A stretch of DNA of 7,062 nucleotides from Chloroflexota bacterium. GTDB taxonomy: Bacteria; Chloroflexota; Dehalococcoidia; SM23-28-2; RBG-16-64-32. Positions 1-5,792 of this stretch are shown piece after piece. The notes beneath the pieces were generated by a model. That model searched no databases, was not told where the DNA came from, and worked only from the letters and a program-made list of their open reading frames with translations. The stretch spans positions 1 to 7,062 of the forward strand of contig JADFTG010000057.1 in the NCBI GenBank assembly GCA_022560365.1, read 5' to 3'. A program made the position numbers and the translations under genes. Numbering within the stretch: position 1 is the first letter of the stretch; every line of letters starts with the position of its first letter.

Positions 1-617
1 AGACGAACGACATCCTGGCCCGCCTCTGGTGGGGTGAGCTATTCGATCCCCAGTGGACCGACTACACGATCGGCGTCCTGCGCAACACGTTCTCCTACAT
101 CGACTACATCCTGCCCAAGTACCTGCCCTCGAACGCCACCGTCGGCCACAAGATCGGCTACCACTGGGACTACGACGGCTGGGTTAACAACGACGTCGGC
201 CTCGTCTCCTTCACCGGCGACGACGGCCAGCAGAAGGCCTACGCGATCTCCTACTTCTCGCAGTACGCGCCAACCGAGTACCACGGCTACTCCTTCGGCG
301 CCCGGCTCTCGCTCATCGTCTGGAACTTCATGGCGCCGCGCTACGGTCTCGCGCCGCAGGCCGCGCCGCCGCCCGTCCAGCCCGGCCCTCCGCCGATCAC
401 TCCCGCGCCGACGGTCCCGCCCCCGGACACACCTTCGCCGACGGTATCACCCACGCCGTCAGCCACGCCGTTCTTCTCGACGATAGTACCAACGCCAACC
501 CCGACGGGGGCCACCGAAACGCCGACGCTAACTCCGGCTCCGACCGCGACGCCATCGCCGACGGATTCATCTACGCCAGTGCCGACGCCGACGCCGACGC
601 CCAGCGCTTCGCCTTAG
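1..617 (+). CDS. Serine hydrolase, class A beta-lactamase-like (C-terminal part, 5' end outside window)
   Basis: Reading frame 3 is open from the window edge to a TAG at 615-617, giving 204 visible residues. Visible residues 47-69 read as the KTG-box region of class A beta-lactamase-like enzymes: HKIG at 49-52, then an aromatic stretch and NNDVGLV at 62-68, as on the strand lining the active site in that fold. The middle residue is Ile where true beta-lactamases have Thr or Ser, so this may be a beta-lactamase-related hydrolase acting on cell wall or an unknown substrate rather than an antibiotic resistance enzyme. The catalytic SxxK motif lies upstream of the window and cannot be checked. 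From about residue 111 to the end the protein is Pro/Thr/Ser/Ala-rich low-complexity sequence, as often seen in exported Chloroflexota proteins. No LPXTG motif or membrane anchor follows the tail. Its TAG overlaps the reverse-strand stop of a glpK remnant. An exported location is inferred from the tail only. Confidence 0.72.
   Translation, partial: TNDILARLWWGELFDPQWTDYTIGVLRNTFSYIDYILPKYLPSNATVGHKIGYHWDYDGWVNNDVGLVSFTGDDGQQKAYAISYFSQYAPTEYHGYSFGARLSLIVWNFMAPRYGLAPQAAPPPVQPGPPPITPAPTVPPPDTPSPTVSPTPSATPFFSTIVPTPTPTGATETPTLTPAPTATPSPTDSSTPVPTPTPTPSASP
330..614 (+). repeat. Pro/Thr-rich low-complexity coding tail with CCGACG-type repeats
   Basis: The last about 95 codons of the serine hydrolase gene are dominated by Pro, Thr, Ser and Ala, with many short PTP and TPSPT units. 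At the DNA level this appears as repeated ccgacg hexamers, clearest at 580-600. Such tracts can expand or contract in hexamer units without breaking the frame. The protein segment is expected to be disordered, possibly wall-spanning or glycosylated (inference). Confidence 0.6.
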
Positions 618-686
618 TCCGTCGCCCAGCCCTTGGCGCGCTCGACGGCCCGTTTCCAACCGCCGTATATCTCTTTGCGCCGCTCC
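593..686. repeat. Direct repeat copy A (hydrolase/glpK junction)
   Basis: This stretch aligns without gaps to 1391-1484, with 10 mismatches in 94 positions by hand count. It contains the last codons of the serine hydrolase, its TAG, and, on the reverse strand, the TAA and last codons of a glycerol kinase. After a 31-base gap relative to copy B, similarity resumes at 692-708, which matches 1521-1537 at 16 of 17 positions. Confidence 0.85.
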
Positions 687-708
687 TTGCGCAGTTGTTC
701 GTGATGTC
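614..708 (-). pseudogene. glpK: Glycerol kinase 3'-end remnant
   Basis: Read on the reverse strand, this fragment ends with [19 protein letters not shown] and a TAA at 614-616. It is nearly the same as the last residues of the intact GlpK in this window, which end [19 protein letters not shown]. Upstream of these residues the remnant lacks 31 bases present in intact glpK (position 1490 region). This shifts the frame, so the TNN codons at 697-705 are no longer in frame with the tail. Homology to glpK stops near 708, so only the last 40 or so codons remain. Differences from the intact copy include silent changes (Val, Ala and Arg codons) and conservative replacements, which suggests an old or between-lineage duplicate rather than a recent copy. 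No start or function is expected. Confidence 0.8.
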
Positions 709-749
709 GCAGGAGTACGTGCTTCACTACGGCCTGTGGCTTGCCGTGA

Positions 750-1148
750 TTATCCAGCGTTGGTGGTGGTAACAGGATCGTCCCCGTCATCGCCAGCCGG
801 CGTCCACGGTGCGCAGCTCGCGCTGCTCACGTAGCTCTTAGCCTCCAGCTCCGCGACGATCGCCGTGCAGAACCCCGCGTCGGCCGTCTCAACGATTGCT
901 GACCCCTGAGGAGGGAAACGCTCCAGGACCATTAGGTCGACGTCCGCATCGTACGCGCGCAGGAGGTCCCGTACCTCGGTGATGTCGGCGTTGGTGACGG
1001 TCTCGTTGAAGTCGATGATGACTCCATATCGATCGCCCGCGTCGGCATCGCTGCCGTCGGCGCCACCGAGGCTGAAGCCGACGAACGTGCCAACCATCGC
1101 CAGAGCGATTATCGCGATGATGGTGCCCCCTCTGGCTAGGTTACTCAT
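750..1148 (-). CDS. Small exported or membrane-anchored protein of unknown function
   Basis: A 132-aa protein with an ATG at 1146-1148 preceded by a textbook ribosome binding site, which makes the start very likely. Residues 8-28 form one hydrophobic segment after a short N-terminus with a single Arg, which fits a signal anchor or signal peptide. The following GGADGSDADAGD stretch is a flexible acidic linker. Residues 41-115 predict by eye as strand-helix-strand-strand-helix-strand: YGVIIDF, the helix around ITEVRDLLRAY, LMVLERF, GSAIVET, the helix around CTAIVAELEA, then SSASC. This is the order of a ferredoxin-like fold, as in I9-type peptidase inhibitor propeptides. Cys94 and Cys112 could form a disulfide outside the membrane. 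The acidic, Thr-rich tail (GDDGDDPVTTT) is probably disordered. I do not recognise the family, and the fold idea is inference. The gene lies alone between two direct repeats. Confidence 0.72.
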   Translation of the reverse strand: MSNLARGGTIIAIIALAMVGTFVGFSLGGADGSDADAGDRYGVIIDFNETVTNADITEVRDLLRAYDADVDLMVLERFPPQGSAIVETADAGFCTAIVAELEAKSYVSSASCAPWTPAGDDGDDPVTTTNAG

Positions 1149-1390
1149 TTCGATCCTCCTTGGTCCTACCGATCTGATTCATTCCATAAGCTAGACGGAC
1201 TGAACTGCTCGGAAGTTCCCCCGAGATCATGTCGACTTCGAGGCACCCGCCTCCGGTGAGGTATTCCCCGCCCCCGCGGACTTCCCGTCACCGGGCGGAG
1301 CGCTGCATCAGGATTCTGCCCACTGGCCGGTGGTGCTGGGGCCGGGGTTGATAGGCTTCGTTGGGGGAGCGTGGTTGCCGCGGTGCCGTC
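1149..1390. other. Intergenic region between the small exported protein gene and the repeat downstream of glpK
   Basis: No convincing gene is seen here. It should hold the promoter of the reverse-strand gene ending at 750. The DNA at 1160-1205 is less GC-rich than its surroundings, but I could not settle on a convincing -35/-10 pair. A small inverted repeat, CTCGG at 1208-1212 with CCGAG at 1221-1225, lies about 60 bases upstream of the start codon and could be an operator or chance. I see no clear intrinsic terminator for glpK. Confidence 0.45.
1155..1161 (-). promoter_or_regulatory. Strong Shine-Dalgarno site of the small exported protein gene
   Basis: The reverse strand reads AAGGAGG, six bases before the ATG at 1148. 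This is close to the ideal anti-16S match. It fixes the start and suggests good translation. Confidence 0.8.
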
Positions 1391-1484
1391 GCCGACGCCC
1401 AGAGCTTCGCCTTAGTCCGTCGCCCAGCCCTTCGCGCGCTCAACGGCCCGCTGCCAACCGCTGTACATCTCCTCGCGGCGCTCC
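1391..1484. repeat. Direct repeat copy B (hydrolase/glpK junction)
   Basis: Second copy of 593-686. On the + strand, 1386-1415 still reads as vestigial last codons of the serine hydrolase (PSPTPRASP then TAG), although no hydrolase gene precedes it here. On the reverse strand the same DNA holds the true end of glpK, with TAA at 1412-1414. The overlapping stops of two convergent genes are therefore preserved in both copies. Confidence 0.85.
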
Positions 1485-2917
1485 TCTGACATCGCTGGCA
1501 AGAAGCGGCGCTCTTCCCGCCAGTTGTTCGTGACGTCCTCGCGGTCCTTCCAGAAGCCGGTCGCCAGGCCCGCCAGGTAGGCAGCGCCCAGCGCCGTCGT
1601 CTCCAGGCAGGCCGGCCGCACCACCTCGCGGCCCAGGATGTCCGCCTGCATCTGCATCAGCACGTCGTTCGCCGCCGCGCCGCCGTCGACGCGAAGCTCC
1701 GTTAGCTTCGTTCCGGAGTCGCGCTCCATCGCCTCGGCCACGTCGCGCACCTGGTAGGCGATCGACTCCAGCGTGGCGCGCGTGATGTGCGCCCGGTTAG
1801 CGCCCCGCGTTAGCCCCAGGATCGCGCCGCGCGCGTGCGGGTCCCAGTGAGGCGCGCCGAGGCCGACGAACGCCGGCACGACGTAGACGCCGTTCGAGTC
1901 CGGCACGCTTGTGGCCAGTTCCGCGCTGTCGGCGGCGTTGGCGAAGAAGCCCAGCTCGTCGCGCAGCCACTGCACCGCCGCGCCGGCGATGAAGATCGAT
2001 CCCTCGAGCGCGTACGTCAGGACGTCACGTCCTGCGGATCTGTTGGAGCCCTTCTCCGGTAGACCCCAGGCGATCGTCGTGATCAGCGACTGCGAGCGCG
2101 GCGGCGCGTCACCTGCGTTCATCAGCAGGAACGCGCCCGTGCCGTACGTGTTCTTCGCCATGCCCGGCCGAAAGCACGCCTGCCCGAAGAGCGCGGCGTG
2201 CTGGTCGCCGGCGACGCCCGCGATCGGGATCGAGCCGCCGAAGAGCGTCGTCTCGCCGAAGGCGCCCGATGACGCCTGCACCGCCGGCAGAAGAGAGGCC
2301 GGTACGTCGAGCGCGGACAACAGCTCGTCGTCCCAGCGCTTCTCGAAGACGTTGTAGAGCAGCGTGCGCGAGGCGTTCGTGTAGTCTGTGGCGTGGACGC
2401 CGCAAAGCCGGTACATGAGCCACGAATCGACTGTGCCGAACATCAGCTCGCCGGCCTCCGCGCGTCTGCGGACGCCCTCCACGTTGTCGAGCAGCCACTT
2501 TACCTTCGTGCCGGAGAAGTACGGGTCGAGCAGGAGGCCCGTGCGCTCGCGGAACTTCTCCTCGAGCCCGCGCTCCCGCAGCTCGTCGCAGAGTCCGGCC
2601 GTGCGGCGGTCCTGCCAGACGATGGCGTTGTGCACCGGCATGCCGTCGCGGTCCCAGATCACCGTCGTCTCACGCTGGTTGGTGATACCGATGGCGGCAA
2701 CGTCGGCGGCGGTTGCGCCGGCTTGATCGAGCGCTGCGCGCGCCGTCTCGAGCTGTGTGCGCCAGATCTCCTCCGGGTCGTGCTCTACCCATCCCGGTTG
2801 CGGGTAGATCTGCTCGAACGGTTGCTGAGAAACGGCGCGCATCTCGCCGGCGTGGTCGAAGACGATCGCGCGTGAGGACGACGTTCCCTGATCGAGCGCG
2901 AGAACGAAGTCGGGCAT
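1412..2917 (-). CDS. glpK: Glycerol kinase
   Basis: Cytoplasmic FGGY-family kinase that phosphorylates glycerol with ATP to sn-glycerol-3-phosphate, the entry step of glycerol use. The 501-aa length matches the family (about 500 aa). Visible signatures are the N-terminal phosphate-binding [13 protein letters not shown] (9-21), [11 protein letters not shown] (42-52), [10 protein letters not shown] (80-89) with the glycerol-contacting Arg82-Glu83, Tyr133, GDQHAALFG (237-245) with the catalytic Asp238 and Gln239, NTYGTGAF (256-263), YALEGSIF (302-309), and the C-terminal DGGAAAND (411-418) of the second ATPase half. The frame is open upstream to 3073, but the family N-terminus starts at the ATG at 2915-2917. 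The extra 52 residues would overlap the divergent gene and look like noise, so I chose 2917. No good Shine-Dalgarno precedes this ATG. A slightly long loop (288-300) sits before YALEGS. No glpF or glpD lies nearby. A broken copy of the 3' end is found at 614-708. Confidence 0.96.
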   Translation of the reverse strand: MPDFVLALDQGTSSSRAIVFDHAGEMRAVSQQPFEQIYPQPGWVEHDPEEIWRTQLETARAALDQAGATAADVAAIGITNQRETTVIWDRDGMPVHNAIVWQDRRTAGLCDELRERGLEEKFRERTGLLLDPYFSGTKVKWLLDNVEGVRRRAEAGELMFGTVDSWLMYRLCGVHATDYTNASRTLLYNVFEKRWDDELLSALDVPASLLPAVQASSGAFGETTLFGGSIPIAGVAGDQHAALFGQACFRPGMAKNTYGTGAFLLMNAGDAPPRSQSLITTIAWGLPEKGSNRSAGRDVLTYALEGSIFIAGAAVQWLRDELGFFANAADSAELATSVPDSNGVYVVPAFVGLGAPHWDPHARGAILGLTRGANRAHITRATLESIAYQVRDVAEAMERDSGTKLTELRVDGGAAANDVLMQMQADILGREVVRPACLETTALGAAYLAGLATGFWKDREDVTNNWREERRFLPAMSEERREEMYSGWQRAVERAKGWATD

Positions 2918-2927
2918 AGCGCGCAAA

Positions 2928-2957
2928 GGGTAGCACCGCCGCGCGCGGGGTGTCGAG
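2928..2957 (-). promoter_or_regulatory. Possible glpK promoter
   Basis: The reverse strand upstream of glpK shows TCGACA, 18 bases of GC-rich spacer, then TACCCT ending about 10 bases before the ATG. The match to consensus is partial. If real, transcription would start almost at the ATG, giving a leaderless or near-leaderless mRNA. That would agree with the missing ribosome binding site. This is a weak call. Confidence 0.25.
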
Positions 2958-2984
2958 GGCAGCGCCCCGGCCGCAGCGTTGACG

Positions 2985-3000
2985 CACCCTGCAGCGGGTG
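2985..3000. promoter_or_regulatory. Inverted repeat in the glpK / oxidoreductase divergent spacer, possible operator
   Basis: CACCC at 2985-2989 and GGGTG at 2996-3000 face each other around a TGCAGC centre. The repeat lies between TTGACG (2979-2984) and CAGACT (3002-3007), which are 17 bases apart and could be a -35/-10 pair for the oxidoreductase gene, so a repressor bound here would block it. The -10 match is poor and the arms are short, so operator status is inference. Confidence 0.3.
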
Positions 3001-3017
3001 ACAGACTTTGGAGCGCC

Positions 3018-4037
3018 ATGAGCAAGCCGAAGTTCTGGGGCGTCGTCTCGCCCCTGCCCGCGCCCGTCGTCACGATGCAGGCGAAGATGGCCGAGGATGC
3101 CGGCCTCGAGGGCGTGTTCGCGCCGCAGGTCTACGGCCCGCCCTTCATTCCGCTTGCCGCGGCGGCCGCTGTCACTCAGCGAGTGCGCCTGGCGTCGGGC
3201 ATCGCCATCGCCTTCGTGCGCAGCCCCTTCGAGACGGCGATGGCGGCGATGGACATGGACCGTCTCAGCAACGGGCGCTTCACCCTCGGCCTCGGCACGA
3301 GCGTGAAGGCGTGGAGCGAAGGCTTCTTCGGCGCGGAGTACGGCAAGCCGCTCGCTCACATGCGCGAAATCGTCGACATCGTTCGCCTCGTCAACGCGAA
3401 GGCGCACACGGGCGAGCTGACGACCTACGAAGGCAAGTACCACCGCCACGACTGGAGCCAGCTGCAGCCGACCCCAGCGCCCGTTCGCACGGACATCCCG
3501 GTCTGGATCGCGGCGTTGCGCGGGCCGCTCATCAGCCTCGCCGCCGAGATCGCCGACGGTGTCCTCGGCCACCCGATCTGGTCGGTCGACTGGTGCGTCG
3601 CGCGGATGCCGGACTATCTCAAGCGAGGCCTGGACCGCGGCGGCAAGCAGCGAAGCGACATCGAGTTCAACGTCTGGCTCTGGGTGGCGGTCAACGAAGA
3701 CCGCGCGCAGGCGATCGAGGACGCGCGCGCCACCGTCGCCTTCTACGCCGGCGTGGAGCAGTACGAGGAGTTCTTTGCCGCCCACGGCTTCGAGAAGGAA
3801 GCGAAGCTGCTGCAGGAGGGTGTCAAACGGGGCGACTACATCAGCGCGGCGAAGCATGTCACGGACGAGATGGCCCAAACGTTCGTCATCTGCGGCTCGC
3901 CCGACGAGGTGCGCAAGCGCATCGCGCCGGTGTACGAAGTCGCCGACTCGCTCACTCTCGTCCCGCCGGCGTACAACCTTGCGCCCGATAAGCTGCTGGC
4001 CTACAGCACGGCGATCGCCAACACTTTCTACAGCTAG
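3018..4037 (+). CDS. LLM-class (luciferase-like) flavin or F420-dependent oxidoreductase
   Basis: A 339-aa cytoplasmic TIM-barrel oxidoreductase of the bacterial luciferase-like superfamily. Family signs are the N-terminal [17 protein letters not shown] (24-40) where the barrel begins, the strand [11 protein letters not shown] (56-66), then [21 protein letters not shown] (68-88, an Arg-Ser-Pro and DxLSxGR-type box), GLGTS (91-95), and [10 protein letters not shown] (114-123). These place it nearer F420-dependent members than FMN-using luciferases, but cofactor and substrate cannot be told from sequence. The start at 3018 is preferred over an in-frame ATG at 2979 because GGAG lies just before it (3010-3013) and family homology begins there; the 13 extra residues look like untranslated spacer. 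It is divergent from glpK with 100 bases between starts. A regulatory link to glycerol use is possible but unproven. The stop is TAG at 4035-4037. Confidence 0.9.
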   Translation: MSKPKFWGVVSPLPAPVVTMQAKMAEDAGLEGVFAPQVYGPPFIPLAAAAAVTQRVRLASGIAIAFVRSPFETAMAAMDMDRLSNGRFTLGLGTSVKAWSEGFFGAEYGKPLAHMREIVDIVRLVNAKAHTGELTTYEGKYHRHDWSQLQPTPAPVRTDIPVWIAALRGPLISLAAEIADGVLGHPIWSVDWCVARMPDYLKRGLDRGGKQRSDIEFNVWLWVAVNEDRAQAIEDARATVAFYAGVEQYEEFFAAHGFEKEAKLLQEGVKRGDYISAAKHVTDEMAQTFVICGSPDEVRKRIAPVYEVADSLTLVPPAYNLAPDKLLAYSTAIANTFYS

Positions 4038-4069
4038 TTGGCGCGCGGGCGCGTGTACCATGGAATCCT

Positions 4070-4369
4070 ATGGCGCTAAGATTTCTCGAGCGCGAGTTGC
4101 GGAAGCTTCTTGCCGCCAACGACCGGCCAGACCTCCTCGAAGCCGGCCGCATCGCGCTGACGGATGACGGTAGTACGATCTACGTCCACCTTCTGCCGCA
4201 GCCGGACTGGCCGCACCGGGCACAGGGCCGGGCGTTCGTCCTCGCCTGGGAAGACTACGCTCCGCCCGGTTCGGACGTGATGTACTGCTACCGCTGGCTC
4301 ATCGGCGAAGCGCGCACCAGCCTGCGCGAGAACGTCGGCGACGTCATCCGCTGGCTGGAGGGCCGGTAG
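4070..4369 (+). CDS. Conserved-looking hypothetical protein, 99 aa
   Basis: A 99-aa soluble protein that I do not recognise. It begins with a charged amphipathic helix (MALRFLERELRKLLAA), followed by likely strands (STIYVHLLPQPDW, QGRAFVLAWEDYA) and a C-terminal helix (RTSLRENVGDVIRWLEGR). No membrane segment and no metal-binding Cys/His cluster is visible. Codon use is GC-rich like the neighbours. It starts 32 bases after the oxidoreductase stop and ends one base before the GTG of the OB-fold gene, so the two are almost certainly translated from one mRNA. The ribosome binding site is weak (GGAA before the ATG). Function unknown; a partner role with the OB-fold protein is inferred from spacing only. 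Confidence 0.7.
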   Translation: MALRFLERELRKLLAANDRPDLLEAGRIALTDDGSTIYVHLLPQPDWPHRAQGRAFVLAWEDYAPPGSDVMYCYRWLIGEARTSLRENVGDVIRWLEGR

Positions 4370-4370
4370 C

Positions 4371-4763
4371 GTGGCGACGGTCAAGGACCTGAAGTCGCTC
4401 GCGTCTGGTGAGGAGGCGACGTTTCGCGCGCGCGTTCTGCGCCTGTGGGAAGTCGGTGGCCTGCGCATGGCGCTCGTCGGCGATGAGTCCGGGCTGACGC
4501 GAATCGAGCTCGGCGCAGCCGGGGTTGAAGAGGGCCGCTCGTACGAGTTCCAGCGCGCGGCCGTACGTCAGTACGATGGCGGCTGGACGAGCGTCTCGAT
4601 CGCGGGCGGCGGCGAGGTGCTGGCGATCGATGAGGACGTTCCGGTGCCGCAGGATGAGGCCTACATCGAGCGCACGTTCAAGATCCTGTCGGGCGTCCAG
4701 CGCAAGAAGGGCCGCCGCGAAGGCCGCCTGCCGCCCTGGGAACACCCGGCGAAAGGAGCGTAA
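4371..4763 (+). CDS. OB-fold nucleic-acid-binding-like protein
   Basis: A 130-aa protein with a GTG start one base after the preceding stop. Residues 4-85 look like a single OB-fold: VKDLKSLASGEEATFRARV, then LWEVGG and the core LRMALVGDESGLTRIELG (31-48), then the turn and strands around EGRSYEFQRAAVRQYDGGW (54-72) and SVSIAGGGEV. The GDESGLTRIELG stretch resembles the strand pair of RPA-type and other single-stranded nucleic-acid-binding OB domains. The C-terminus (110-130) is basic, with QRKKGRREGR, then PPWEHP. Binding of single-stranded DNA or RNA is inference. The TAA (4761-4763) shares its last A with the ATG of the next gene, so the two are coupled in translation. Confidence 0.72.
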   Translation: MATVKDLKSLASGEEATFRARVLRLWEVGGLRMALVGDESGLTRIELGAAGVEEGRSYEFQRAAVRQYDGGWTSVSIAGGGEVLAIDEDVPVPQDEAYIERTFKILSGVQRKKGRREGRLPPWEHPAKGA

Positions 4764-5773
4764 TGCCAAAGGGACTATTCAACATGGATCCGATTCCGAC
4801 TGAAGAGGACGCTGGTGCGTTCATCACGTATCGGAACTATCTAGATGCATTTTCTCAAGTCATCGATGACGCGCTCGGCACAGACCTGTCAGGATTGCCG
4901 AAGGTTATGGGCGCATCACAGTTCCACGACTTGAAGCGGGCAGTCAAAGTCGACTCGCTGGTGACCCACCTGCGAAGTGCGTGGTCGACAGAGTTGCTCA
5001 TGACCTCGTTCCGGGCTCTTGACCTCGGAGACGTCGTTCGATACGCAAATGTCTGGGTGCCCGTGCAGTCCTACTACGCCGTTTTCGCGGCGATCTTAGC
5101 TTTGCAGGTTGCAAGCGGATCGGAGGCAACATCGCACACCGCCGTGCTCAATTCGATCGGAAACGAGATGCGTTCTAGAAAATGGCTGCCGCCTCCTTGG
5201 ACCGCGGTCTGTCTTGGATGTCCGCAAGTCGAAGACTACGTGTTCGAGGGAGTGTCGAGCGCCGCAGATCGTACTATCAGCAATCTCAAAGCGCCATTTG
5301 ACATGGAGTCGTCTTGGTCGTTAGTGGCGAAATGCTTGGGAACGACTAGGGAGCACATCGTCGACGACGCCATCAAGGAGTGGAAGAAGAATAACAAGAA
5401 CAAGAAGGGCAAGCCACGTAAGTTGCTCTACGCGCATGAAAAGGCTGTCATCGCCAAGAAGGAAGCGCCGACAACGCTGTTCGACTTCCTGTATCGAATG
5501 AGAATCAGAAGTAATTACCGGGATACCGATGCCTTTGCGCTGGGCGCTAGTAGCCCAGCGCAGGCCGGACAGTTTTACGATCTCGTCAGCAAGGTTACGT
5601 CCGCGACTCTTCGATTCGTTGAGACGTTAGTTGTCGGTAGGATAGGCGTGAAAGAGTTCGAAAGTGTGTTGCTGTCGTACCGCAACCAATACCCGCGTGC
5701 GCGCCTGCGAGTCGTCGAGTACTGGCGGGACGTTGCGGGGTTGACGAAGTTGCCGGCGGCCACGCCGCAATAA
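4763..5773 (+). CDS. HEPN-like protein of unknown function, lower GC
   Basis: A 336-aa soluble protein. Two regions resemble a HEPN bundle: VPVQSYYAVFAAILALQVASG (99-119), like the AYYAxFxAxxxLL helix, and the later DFLYRMRIRSNYRDTDAF (241-258) followed by a helix ending RFVETLV (284-290), like the RxxxDY plus terminal helix of HEPN / UPF0332-type proteins. Between them lie PPPW (143-146), two CxxC-spaced Cys (150, 153), and a very basic stretch at 205-220 that could bind nucleic acid. The usual RNase motif RxxxxH is not plainly present, so catalysis is uncertain. GC is visibly lower than neighbours (29 and 34 of 60 on two sampled lines, against 37 to 43 around it). It is joined to the OB-fold gene by TAATG, with AAAGGAG at 4752-4758. 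ATG at 4784 is an alternative start. A toxin, RNase or defence role is inference only. Confidence 0.62.
   Translation: MPKGLFNMDPIPTEEDAGAFITYRNYLDAFSQVIDDALGTDLSGLPKVMGASQFHDLKRAVKVDSLVTHLRSAWSTELLMTSFRALDLGDVVRYANVWVPVQSYYAVFAAILALQVASGSEATSHTAVLNSIGNEMRSRKWLPPPWTAVCLGCPQVEDYVFEGVSSAADRTISNLKAPFDMESSWSLVAKCLGTTREHIVDDAIKEWKKNNKNKKGKPRKLLYAHEKAVIAKKEAPTTLFDFLYRMRIRSNYRDTDAFALGASSPAQAGQFYDLVSKVTSATLRFVETLVVGRIGVKEFESVLLSYRNQYPRARLRVVEYWRDVAGLTKLPAATPQ
5536..5562 (+). repeat. Perfect 10-bp hairpin inside the HEPN-like gene
   Basis: TGCGCTGGGC at 5536-5545 is the exact reverse complement of GCCCAGCGCA at 5553-5562, with a seven-base loop. Nine of the ten base pairs next to the loop and along the stem are G-C or strong. 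It sits in the coding region of residues 258-267, in a part of the gene that is otherwise lower in GC. No run of T follows directly (tttt comes nine bases later), so it is not a standard terminator. Confidence 0.75.
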
Positions 5774-5792
5774 TCTAGGACGAGGGCAGCAC

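Noticed and set aside
34..486. 150-codon Ser/Thr/Arg-rich forward frame
   Set aside because: A shadow of the serine hydrolase frame. The other frame carries the recognisable HKIG...NNDVG region and Pro/Thr tail.
1247..1298. Imperfect inverted repeat CCGCCTCCGGTGA with TCACCGGGCGG
   Set aside because: The arms mismatch, the loop is long and no T run follows, so it is not supported as a terminator.
2918..3073. 52-residue N-terminal extension of the glycerol kinase frame
   Set aside because: It has no family similarity, overlaps the start of the divergent oxidoreductase gene, and true GlpK proteins begin at the ATG at 2917.
2670..4061. 463-codon reverse-strand open frame opposite the oxidoreductase
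   Set aside because: An Arg/Ala-rich shadow typical of the antisense of GC-rich genes, overlapping both the oxidoreductase and glpK.
4038..4066. TTGGCG, 17-base gap, TGGAAT as a promoter for the 99-aa gene
   Set aside because: Each element matches only four of six consensus bases and transcription would start inside the start codon.
5741..5774. TTGACG and AATAAT near the pirin start as a promoter
   Set aside because: The spacing is 22 bases and no other -35 fits. Read-through from upstream genes is simpler.
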